This document shows positions 1 through 5,005 of a DNA stretch of 5,005 bases, one piece after another. The translations under genes were made by a program, and so were the position numbers. Source of the stretch: CAYHZL01 sp964361075 (lineage in GTDB: Bacteria; Bacteroidota; Ignavibacteria; UBA10030; UBA8401); the NCBI GenBank assembly GCA_964361075.1, contig CAYHZL010000233.1, forward strand, positions 1 to 5,005, given 5' to 3'. How positions within the stretch are numbered: the stretch's first letter is position 1; every line of letters starts with the position of its first letter. Below the pieces are notes generated by a model that ran no database searches, had not been told where the DNA came from, and saw only the letters and a list, made by a program, of their open reading frames with translations.

Positions 1-2509
1 TTACTAACAGAACTCCAAGCACAATAACATTTGCTCCCATACTCAACTGCTTTCCAAGGAAATATCCTCTCGGCTCAAACTTCATTGAAACAATATGTGT
101 TCCTGCAGGCACTACAACGCCGCGGAATAAATAATTTGTTCTGTAAATTGGAGTTTCAATATTATCAACGTATGCTTTCCATCCTTCGCCATAAAAACTT
201 TCACTTAAAAAGAGAAGGTTATTTCCGGTAGCTGTCGCCTTCACCTCTATTTCATGTGAACCATATTTAACGTATTGCGCAGAAGCTCCGGCTTGCACAG
301 AATCAATTTTTATTTTCGGATCGTCAAGCAAGAATGCAACATCGCGAGGATCGAATGACATATTTTTTATTTTTTGAAGAATATCCCACCCGCTTGCCAC
401 TTCATACCGATTAACAAAAAATGCTCGCGGTAATTCTGCACGATTGTAATAGACAATTCGTTCCGCGCCGCCATACACAGGCATCATTACGTTGCTGGAA
501 TCTTTTGTGTTTGAAAGAATATATTTCACATTCATCAATCCCCACACCAACGGATTTCCCATGCCGACATTTTCAATAATATCCTGATAGGCACGCATCT
601 TTGCACCATGGTAACCATACGCACTGTGTATCCTCCAATATGCAAGTTGATTGCTGTACGGCGGTTGTCCGTTTACAAATTCGAGTGTGCGATACATGGA
701 TGTATCTTGCTGTAAAAATTTTACATAATCCGGAGTCGCAAAATTTGCTTGTTGGACTTGCTGTGGATTATGTGTTTCCATCGGTTTAAAATCTACACGC
801 CATACATCAAACACAACAGCGATCAGAAGCACAGCAGCAAGTGTTGGCAATTTTATGGTGCGTTGTAAATATAAATATATTGCACCGAATGATAGTGTCA
901 GCAAAAAGAATGCAATAGAAATATCCGTCGCTACCATATCAGTGATGATTTTGTAAAATTCAGTTTGCACAGCAGGTTGCAAATTACCGTACGAGCGCGA
1001 AAGCGCTTGCATCACTTCTTGCTGAGAAAAAAATGCCGCGTAGATTGAAACAAATAACGATTTCGCAATCAATGAGAGCAGAAACATTACACCTAAACCG
1101 CCAACAGCGTACTTCCAACGATTGAGCGTTGCTGTAGAAAGCGATTTCGTTCCATCCTCTATAATTGAAACTAATCCGTAGCCGGCAAGCAAAGGAACAA
1201 AAAGTTGCACCAACACAAGAATCATGGAAGGGATGCGAAACTTGTTGAACATCGGGAAATGATTGAACATCACATCGTACAAAAGCGAGAACTCTTTTCC
1301 AAACGAGAGAAGCAATGATATGACTACCATGCTTGCCAGATATTGAACGAACGGATCTTTTTTGTATCGAATAAAACCGAACACAGCCAAGACAAGAATA
1401 ATAATTCCCATATATTGTGGCGCATCAGTAAATGGCTGCGGACCAAAATATGTATTGAGCCGCGTCTTCTGATTTTGTGTGAGTACGCCTTGATATTCAA
1501 ACTGACCAAATCCATATAATGACGGCACAAAAAAAGTTAGCGCTTCACCAGGAGAGAATGACCAATTGGTTGCATAATCATAATCCAAACCGCCGCCGGT
1601 TTGTTTTTGTTGCTTCGGTTGCTGCGCAGACTGTGTTTGTGTCTGCACAGGATCCGAGCCGCGTATAGAATATTTTGAATACTCAAGTGTTGATAAATAC
1701 TGATCGGCAGTCATTGCAAATGCTATTCCGCTTGCAACAGCCAGCACAATTCCGGAGCGCAACACTCCCTGCCAATTTTCTTTTTTCACAAGAGAGCGAA
1801 TAAAATAAAACAGATAGTAGATTCCCAGAGCTAAGTATGTATAGAAAATCATTTGGATGTGCCCGGGAAGAAAAAGAAAATGCACAAACACAGCAAGCAA
1901 CACTGCAATTTTGAGATCAAACTTTTCACGAAGTTTTTCAACTGCATAAAAGATGTACGGGAAGAATGCAATCACCGCAATTTTCGTAACATGCGCTACC
2001 ATTACCCAAATGATAACGAATGTTGAATACAACGTGGCGAGCGCGACAATGAGCGCGACAATCTTACTATTCAATTTTGAGTACGCAAAAAGATAGATAC
2101 CGCAGGCAAAGACAAAATAATAGAACAGCACGTAGCCCACTTCTTTATTCATCATGAGTATCGAAAAATAACTGGACGCTTTCCCAAGAACTAATGCTGT
2201 AATATCGTACGAACGATCGCCGCCAACACTTAAACTTGCAACACCGGGCATTCCGCAAAAAATGTACGGGTTCCACAACGGTGCAACACCTTCTTTGTGC
2301 GCATCTTCAACTAATGTTTTAAAGCTTTGTCCTGAAATCGAATCACCCGAAGAAAATACTTTTCCATCAAAAACGGCTTCATGAAAAAAAATGACGAGTG
2401 AAACAACAATAACAAGTAGAGAAGCAAGATGTTGATACCGAACAGGGATAATCGGGCTTTCTTTTTCAGAAGAAAGTTTTGTGTGTTTTTCTTTTCTTTG
2501 CATTGCCAT
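1..2509 (-). CDS. YfhO family polytopic membrane protein (3' end outside window)
   Basis: An uninterrupted minus-strand frame gives 836 residues and is still open at position 1; probably only the end of the last membrane helix is missing. After a charged N-terminus (about residues 1-25) comes a first membrane segment at about 28-43. An extracytoplasmic loop follows with a GD at 55-56 and the motif PLWNPYIFCGMPG at 77-89, typical of YfhO-like proteins. About ten more hydrophobic segments follow. A Gln-rich stretch (289-303) precedes the family-like WSFSPGEALTFFVPSLYGF. The C-terminal extracytoplasmic domain contains GEGWKAYVD (W777) and leads into a final helix near 822. Firmicute YfhO proteins are GT-C-fold enzymes implicated in glycosylating teichoic acids; the substrate here is unknown, and an envelope glycosylation role is inference. 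The start is the ATG at 2507-2509; a second in-frame ATG at 2501-2503 is possible. Neither has a clear Shine-Dalgarno site. It is divergent from the shell genes. Confidence 0.88.
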   Translation of the reverse strand, partial: MAMQRKEKHTKLSSEKESPIIPVRYQHLASLLVIVVSLVIFFHEAVFDGKVFSSGDSISGQSFKTLVEDAHKEGVAPLWNPYIFCGMPGVASLSVGGDRSYDITALVLGKASSYFSILMMNKEVGYVLFYYFVFACGIYLFAYSKLNSKIVALIVALATLYSTFVIIWVMVAHVTKIAVIAFFPYIFYAVEKLREKFDLKIAVLLAVFVHFLFLPGHIQMIFYTYLALGIYYLFYFIRSLVKKENWQGVLRSGIVLAVASGIAFAMTADQYLSTLEYSKYSIRGSDPVQTQTQSAQQPKQQKQTGGGLDYDYATNWSFSPGEALTFFVPSLYGFGQFEYQGVLTQNQKTRLNTYFGPQPFTDAPQYMGIIILVLAVFGFIRYKKDPFVQYLASMVVISLLLSFGKEFSLLYDVMFNHFPMFNKFRIPSMILVLVQLFVPLLAGYGLVSIIEDGTKSLSTATLNRWKYAVGGLGVMFLLSLIAKSLFVSIYAAFFSQQEVMQALSRSYGNLQPAVQTEFYKIITDMVATDISIAFFLLTLSFGAIYLYLQRTIKLPTLAAVLLIAVVFDVWRVDFKPMETHNPQQVQQANFATPDYVKFLQQDTSMYRTLEFVNGQPPYSNQLAYWRIHSAYGYHGAKMRAYQDIIENVGMGNPLVWGLMNVKYILSNTKDSSNVMMPVYGGAERIVYYNRAELPRAFFVNRYEVASGWDILQKIKNMSFDPRDVAFLLDDPKIKIDSVQAGASAQYVKYGSHEIEVKATATGNNLLFLSESFYGEGWKAYVDNIETPIYRTNYLFRGVVVPAGTHIVSMKFEPRGYFLGKQLSMGANVIVLGVLLV

Positions 2510-2547
2510 GGGGGTATCACTTGTTGAGAAATAATTTTGATTGATTG

Positions 2548-2576
2548 AAAATACCAGAAATTTGGCAGAGTTACAA
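2548..2576 (-). promoter_or_regulatory. Putative sigma70-like promoter for the YfhO-family gene
   Basis: Read on the minus strand, TTGTAA (2571-2576) is followed after exactly 17 nt by TATTTT (2548-2553). Initiation would fall near 2541, giving a leader of about 30 nt before the ATG at 2509. The match is moderate and the region is AT-rich, so chance is possible. Confidence 0.4.
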
Positions 2577-2623
2577 TAACACACACCCACTATTAAAAAT
2601 ATTTTCACTTCGCCCTTTCTTGG

Positions 2624-2652
2624 TTGACTCTGTAAAACACACTCTGTATATT
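2624..2652 (+). promoter_or_regulatory. Sigma70-like promoter of the shell-gene unit
   Basis: TTGACT (2624-2629) and TATATT (2647-2652) are separated by the ideal 17 nt. An AT-rich tract (2591-2607) lies upstream and could act as an UP-like element. Predicted initiation near 2659 gives a leader of about 44 nt before the first shell gene. The octamer ACTCTGTA occurs twice in direct orientation, at 2627-2634 overlapping the -35 box and at 2641-2648 overlapping the start of the -10 box. This spacing of 14 bp could mark an operator, though no regulator is known. Confidence 0.6.
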
Positions 2653-2688
2653 TCACCCACTTGCAACAGAAACATATCATTATCATTT

Positions 2689-2696
2689 AAAGGAGA
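2689..2696 (+). promoter_or_regulatory. Ribosome binding site of the first shell gene
   Basis: AAAGGAGA is a strong Shine-Dalgarno match ending 6 nt before the ATG at 2703, and it decides that start. It is notable because none of the other three genes in the window has a comparable site, so this gene is probably translated at a high level, as expected for a major shell subunit. Confidence 0.8.
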
Positions 2697-2702
2697 ATCG
2701 CA

Positions 2703-2996
2703 ATGTCAGATTATTCACTCGACGCACTTGGTATGGTTGAAACCAAAGGACTTGTTGGCGCCATTGAAGCCGCCGATGCCATGGTAAAAGCCGCAAAAGT
2801 TACGCTCATCGGAAAAGAACAAATTGGCGGCGGTTACGTTACCGTAATGGTGCGCGGCGATGTTGGTGCAGTAAAAGCTGCAACTGATGCAGGTGCCGCA
2901 GCAGCACAACGAGTTGGCGAACTTGTTTCTGTTCATGTCATTCCACGTCCGCATAGCGATGTTGAATTGATTCTTCCTAAACGCCAAGTAAAATAA
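2703..2996 (+). CDS. pduA: BMC-H microcompartment shell protein, PduA/EutM type
   Basis: This 97-residue protein is a single BMC domain of standard length. Such proteins form flat hexamers that tile the facets of a microcompartment, with a central pore for metabolites. The family core is plain: ALGMVETKGL (8-17), AIEAADAMVK (20-29), VRGDVGAVKAATDAGAAAA (50-68) and VHVIPRPH (77-84). The lateral-contact lysine K29 and the R82 of the PRP motif correspond to PduA K26 and R79, both important for sheet assembly. The pore loop reads IGGGY (41-45), with Gly43 where PduA has Ser40. This resembles EutM and predicts a small-residue, unobstructed pore. It has its own promoter and a strong Shine-Dalgarno site. 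The sequence is close to both PduA and EutM, so the symbol marks the subfamily, not a propanediol substrate. Confidence 0.96.
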   Translation: MSDYSLDALGMVETKGLVGAIEAADAMVKAAKVTLIGKEQIGGGYVTVMVRGDVGAVKAATDAGAAAAQRVGELVSVHVIPRPHSDVELILPKRQVK

Positions 2997-3061
2997 AAAT
3001 CTCCGCAGCAAGTCCCGAAGGGATCACTTTGTGACGGCGGAGTATTTGTCATGCCCGAATG
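2990..3061 (+). repeat. Palindromic direct repeat, copy 1
   Basis: This segment matches 4933-5005 with only a one-base indel: positions 3001-3061 and 4945-5005 are identical over 61 bp, and the preceding 11 bases (AAAATAAAAAT) also match. It starts within the last Lys codon of the first shell gene and includes its TAA. It can fold with CTCCGC (3001-3006) pairing GCGGAG (3037-3042), extended by AAAT/ATTT around a bulged A. The 24-nt core 3012-3035 is itself partly palindromic and recurs at 3104-3127 and 4956-4979. No T-tract follows, so it is not a canonical terminator; it may stabilise the 3' end of the first shell-gene message. Confidence 0.9.
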
Positions 3062-3075
3062 CTTTTATCGGGCAT
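3051..3075. repeat. REP-like hairpin
   Basis: ATGCCCGA (3051-3058) and TCGGGCAT (3068-3075) form a perfect 8-bp stem around a 9-nt loop. Its left arm is inside the end of the long direct repeat, and the same left arm is present at the window's right edge (4995-5002), where the right arm would lie beyond the window. It resembles short GC-rich extragenic palindromes found in many bacteria. Confidence 0.75.
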
Positions 3076-3086
3076 CCACAGAATAG

Positions 3087-3133
3087 ATTCCCGCCAAAAA
3101 CATGTCCCGAAGGGATCCCTTTGGGACGGGAAT
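3087..3133. repeat. Nested extragenic palindrome
   Basis: The outer arms ATTCCCG (3087-3093) and CGGGAAT (3127-3133) enclose a 24-nt near-perfect palindrome at 3104-3127. That palindrome is GTCCC...GGGAC around the perfect AAGGGATCCCTT (3110-3121), with one mismatched pair. The inner unit is a sequence variant of the core in the long direct repeat at 3012-3035, so at least two repeat units stand side by side between the shell genes. It is probably an interspersed non-coding repeat. Confidence 0.75.
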
Positions 3134-3199
3134 GACATCACACCGCAAACAGCGGGGTATTTACCCTAAAAGAATAAATTGTAATTATACAAAAATACT
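3134..3199 (+). other. Leader region of the second shell gene
   Basis: It holds a small hairpin, CCGC (3143-3146) with GCGG (3152-3155) around a 5-nt loop, then an AT-rich tract. There is no Shine-Dalgarno match before the ATG at 3200. TATACA (3186-3191) looks like a -10 box but has no convincing -35 box, and initiation there would leave almost no leader. Co-transcription with the first shell gene through the palindromes is the simpler reading. Confidence 0.35.
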
Positions 3200-3802
3200 A
3201 TGGCAGATTTTGCTCTCGGTCTTATTGAAACAAGAGGATTAGTTGCTGCAATCGAAGCCGCCGATGCAATGCTCAAAACATCGAACGTGCAATTAATCGG
3301 CAAAGAAAAAACTGATCCCGCAATGATGACGATAAAAATCATCGGTGATACGGCAGCGGTGCGTGCCGCAGTGGAAGCCGGTGCAGCAGCAGCGCAGCGT
3401 GTCGGGCAGCTTCTTTCAAAACATGTCATCCCCCGCCCTGCTGAAGGAACCGATGAATTAATTTTTGCAAAATCTTTTCTATCGGAACAGGAAATAAATA
3501 TTCTTCTCGGTCTTCCGGAACTGCCACAACCGAAAGTTACACCAACAGCGAAACCAAAAGAAAACACTCTACACAAAATCGAAGAGGAACTCGAGAACGA
3601 TACACCTTCGATTGTTTCGTTTGCAACACCGTCATCAAGCGAACGCGAGAAATATTTTGAGGAAATTAATGCACTCAGTGTGCATCAACTGAGACACTAT
3701 GCACGCAGCGTGCAGGGGCTTTCCATTTATGGCAGAGAAATTTCCAGAGCGAACAAAGAACAACTTGTTGCCGAGTTGATGAAAACAAAATTTGGTGAAT
3801 AG
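3200..3802 (+). CDS. BMC-H shell protein with SAP/Rho-N-like C-terminal extension
   Basis: Residues 4-90 of this 200-residue protein are a BMC-H domain: LGLIETRGLVAAIEAADAM (6-24), VEAGAAAAQRVGQL (58-71), HVIPRP (75-80). Hexamer-contact residues K26 and R79 are kept. The pore loop is KTDPA (37-41) instead of the usual GGG/GSG type, placing Asp and Pro at the pore. After the domain come a likely amphipathic helix, LSEQEINILLGL (94-105), a Pro/Lys-rich linker (106-123), a charged helix (about 124-133), and a C-terminal motif at 156-195. That motif has the spacing LSVHQLRHYAR, then GREISRANKEQLVAEL. It resembles the helix-loop-helix of SAP and Rho N-terminal domains, which bind nucleic acids. 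E. coli EutK is a known BMC protein with an unrelated C-terminal nucleic-acid-binding-like domain. It is probably a minor, specialised subunit. The BMC call is firm; nucleic-acid binding is inference. There is no clear Shine-Dalgarno site. Confidence 0.95.
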   Translation: MADFALGLIETRGLVAAIEAADAMLKTSNVQLIGKEKTDPAMMTIKIIGDTAAVRAAVEAGAAAAQRVGQLLSKHVIPRPAEGTDELIFAKSFLSEQEINILLGLPELPQPKVTPTAKPKENTLHKIEEELENDTPSIVSFATPSSSEREKYFEEINALSVHQLRHYARSVQGLSIYGREISRANKEQLVAELMKTKFGE

Positions 3803-3950
3803 GTATAGGGCATCTCTAAAAACATTGTCGTCATTGCGATCCGCCGAAGGCGGAGAAGCAATCTTCGTTTTTGTGTATTAGAAAGAGATTGCTTCGGTCG
3901 TTCCTCCCTCGCAATGACAATTTGTTTATGTTTTTAGAGATGCCCTATAC
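3803..3950. mobile_element. 148-bp MITE-like element with perfect terminal inverted repeats
   Basis: The ends, 3803-3825 and 3928-3950, are perfect 23-bp inverted repeats containing GGGCATCTCTAAAAAC. The outermost bases read TATA on both sides, so the true transposon ends may be GGGC...GCCC, flanked by a TA or TATA target duplication. The interior has no coding capacity and holds a second palindrome. Short length, perfect ends and lack of a transposase fit a miniature inverted-repeat element mobilised in trans by an unseen transposase. The left end abuts the stop codon of the second shell gene (TAG, 3800-3802) without disturbing it. The parent insertion-sequence family cannot be named from this. 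Confidence 0.8.
3830..3918. repeat. Inner interspersed palindrome within the MITE-like element
   Basis: GTCATTGCGA (3830-3839) pairs with TCGCAATGAC (3909-3918), and GAAGCAATCT (3855-3864) pairs with AGATTGCTTC (3886-3895). Between the left pair sits a local hairpin, TCCGCC/GGCGGA (3840-3854). The arrangement GTCATTGCGA...GAAGCAATCT is a widespread extragenic palindrome seen in many unrelated bacterial genomes (from memory). Here it is nested inside longer terminal repeats. Confidence 0.75.
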
Positions 3951-3966
3951 AACCTACGCAGTATGC

Positions 3967-4004
3967 ACTCCATCGTTACAATTTGTAGTGATGGAGTTTT
4001 TTTT
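3967..4004 (+). terminator. Strong rho-independent terminator after the shell-gene unit
   Basis: ACTCCATCGTTACAA (3967-3981) and TTGTAGTGATGGAGT (3983-3997) form a stem of about 13 bp (two G-U wobbles) with a 5-nt loop. Eight consecutive T residues (3997-4004) follow directly. There is no A-tract on the far side, so it works on the plus strand only. It would end transcripts from the two shell genes and stop them entering the YbbR-like gene. Confidence 0.88.
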
Positions 4005-4016
4005 GTGCGGCACAAA
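4002..4016 (+). other. Small hairpin before the YbbR-like start codon
   Basis: TTTGTG (4002-4007) and CACAAA (4011-4016) pair perfectly around the loop CGG, ending 5 nt before the ATG at 4022. It shares three T residues with the terminator's T-tract and occupies the position where a Shine-Dalgarno site would normally lie. It may influence initiation, or it may be incidental. Confidence 0.4.
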
Positions 4017-4021
4017 CGACC

Positions 4022-4939
4022 ATGAAAGAAAAAAAACTTCCCATCATTATCTTTTCTTTGCTCTTTGCCCTTCTCGTGTGGATTTCTGTTAATCTTTCAT
4101 CCGAAGTACAAACCACAATTGAAGTACCTATTGTCATTCTCAATCTCGATTCTTCAAAAGCGCTTGCACAACCGCTCCCTCATTCGCTTACATTGAAAGT
4201 TCGCGGAGTTGGATGGGACATAGTGAACACGATACTCTCTTCATCAGCGCAATATAATCTCGACATGGCAAAAGTGTCTTCTGAAAAAAAATATGTTACC
4301 CTTCATAATATTAAAGAACGTTTCACTTCCCCTCACATTCTTGAAGTGATTAATGTTCAGCCGGAAAGTCTCACAGTAGTACTCGACGAGAAAATAAAAA
4401 AAAGAGTTCCGGTGATACCACAACTTGATGTTCAATTTCACGAAGGATTTGGAATGGTAGGATCTGTGCGGACATCGCCTGAAAGTATCACCGTCGTTGG
4501 CGCTCGTTCGTTACTCTTATCTCTTTCTTCTTGGAAAACAATGCCTGTTTCTTTTGGTGATGTAAAAACACCGCAGGCTATTCAAACAAAAATTGCCGAC
4601 ACACTTCAACTTGAAACGGATGTCTATCCAAAAAATATTTCTTTACAGTTTGATGTTCAACCGATTGCTGAAAAAACAATCAACGATATTCATGTTGAAA
4701 TAAGCCAAGCGCCGGAAAACCGTACCGTCGTTCTCATCCCGTCAAAAGTGAATATCATCATCCGTTCGGGAGTGAATAATATTGCGCCGCTCACCGGCAA
4801 AGATTTTTATGCCTTCGTTGACTATAAAACAATTTTGATGGATACAAGCGGAACCGTGCAGCCGAAAATCTATACGCCGGAATACATCCAAATTGTTTCT
4901 GTCGTTCCCCAACGATTGCAGTATGTGATAAGAAAATAA
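4022..4939 (+). CDS. YbbR/CdaR-like single-pass membrane protein
   Basis: This 305-residue protein starts MKEKK, followed by one membrane segment (about 6-24, ending LLVWISVNL). The rest is an extracytoplasmic beta-rich region of about three YbbR-type repeats, near 31-121, 128-211 and 218-302. Each opens with a V-P or similar strand and closes with a pattern like VQPESLTVVL (112-121), YPKNISLQF (202-210) or VPQRLQYVI (295-303). In Firmicutes the family member CdaR (YbbR) binds and regulates the membrane diadenylate cyclase CdaA, normally encoded just upstream; no cyclase gene is present here, so the partner is unknown. Bacillus CdaR has four repeats, so this version is shorter. The ATG at 4022 is chosen because it gives a typical short positive N-terminus before the helix. 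No Shine-Dalgarno site or clear promoter is visible, and a terminator lies just upstream. Confidence 0.88.
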   Translation: MKEKKLPIIIFSLLFALLVWISVNLSSEVQTTIEVPIVILNLDSSKALAQPLPHSLTLKVRGVGWDIVNTILSSSAQYNLDMAKVSSEKKYVTLHNIKERFTSPHILEVINVQPESLTVVLDEKIKKRVPVIPQLDVQFHEGFGMVGSVRTSPESITVVGARSLLLSLSSWKTMPVSFGDVKTPQAIQTKIADTLQLETDVYPKNISLQFDVQPIAEKTINDIHVEISQAPENRTVVLIPSKVNIIIRSGVNNIAPLTGKDFYAFVDYKTILMDTSGTVQPKIYTPEYIQIVSVVPQRLQYVIRK

Positions 4940-5005
4940 AAATACTCCGCAGCAAGTCCCGAAGGGATCACTTTGTGACGGCGGAGTATTTGTCATGCCC
5001 GAATG
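4933..5005 (+). repeat. Palindromic direct repeat, copy 2 (runs to window edge)
   Basis: This is the second copy of the repeat at 2990-3061, overlapping the last Lys codon and TAA of the YbbR-like gene. Here the stem is perfect over 11 bp: AAATACTCCGC (4940-4950) pairs with GCGGAGTATTT (4981-4991). Copy 1 lacks one A of this arm. Identity continues to the last base of the window, so the full repeat is probably longer. Confidence 0.9.

Noticed and set aside
2311..2586. Minus-strand open frame of 91 codons near the YfhO-like start.
   Set aside because: It is a shifted reading of the YfhO-like N-terminus; the true frame continues without a stop for 836 codons and shows family motifs.
2545..2787. 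Plus-strand open frame of 80 codons spanning the intergenic region and the start of the first shell gene.
   Set aside because: It overlaps the BMC-H gene in another frame, ignores the strong Shine-Dalgarno site at 2689 and encodes nothing recognisable.
3001..3047. The hairpin after the first shell gene as an intrinsic terminator.
   Set aside because: No T-tract follows the stem (the sequence after it is TATTTGTC), so termination is unlikely; partial stalling or RNA stabilisation remains possible.
2990..3133. A CRISPR array was considered because of clustered repeats.
   Set aside because: The units are palindromic, unevenly spaced and set in different flanks, with no regular spacers and no cas genes.
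3166..3576. Minus-strand open frame of 136 codons opposite the second shell gene.
   Set aside because: It is antisense to a certain BMC domain; its Ala/Ser/Cys-rich composition is what the complement of Ala-rich codons produces.
3871..4092. Plus-strand open frame of 73 codons across the MITE and terminator.
   Set aside because: It is built from repeat and terminator sequence and overlaps the YbbR-like start in another frame.
4742..4996. Minus-strand open frame of 84 codons opposite the YbbR-like 3' end.
   Set aside because: It is antisense to a well-supported gene and its N-terminal part comes from the palindromic repeat.

Overview
The window carries a short bacterial microcompartment (BMC) shell-gene unit between two envelope-protein genes. 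Base composition is AT-leaning. The flanking YfhO-like and YbbR-like proteins resemble those of the Bacteroidota/Chlorobi/Ignavibacteriota group, so I infer a member of that assemblage, probably from an environmental or metagenomic source. The lineage rests on remembered protein style and is not proven here.

Layout. Positions 1-2509 (minus strand) hold a long polytopic membrane protein of the YfhO family. It is open at the window edge and lacks only its last residues. A divergent intergenic region (2510-2702) has a sigma70-like promoter facing each way. On the plus strand follow a canonical 97-residue BMC-H shell protein of the PduA/EutM type (2703-2996), about 200 bp of nested palindromic repeats, and a second, 200-residue BMC-H protein (3200-3802). 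The second one has an unusual pore loop, a proline-rich linker and a C-terminal SAP/Rho-N-like helical motif that suggests nucleic-acid binding. A 148-bp MITE-like element with perfect 23-bp terminal inverted repeats starts at the base after its stop codon. A strong intrinsic terminator (3967-4004) follows. A single-pass YbbR/CdaR-like protein (4022-4939) starts 17 nt after the terminator's T-tract. A palindromic repeat just after its stop is a near-identical copy of the one after the first shell gene.

How it fits together. A good promoter and Shine-Dalgarno site before the first shell gene and a strong terminator after the second make the two BMC-H genes look like a self-contained unit. No BMC-P (pentamer) gene, signature enzyme, aldehyde dehydrogenase or regulator is visible. 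It therefore looks like a satellite shell-gene pair, or possibly the edge of a larger locus, serving a compartment whose other parts are encoded elsewhere. One subunit would build the bulk facets. The other would be a specialised minor subunit whose tail can reach nucleic acid or cargo. The YfhO-like and YbbR-like genes have no evident functional tie to the microcompartment.
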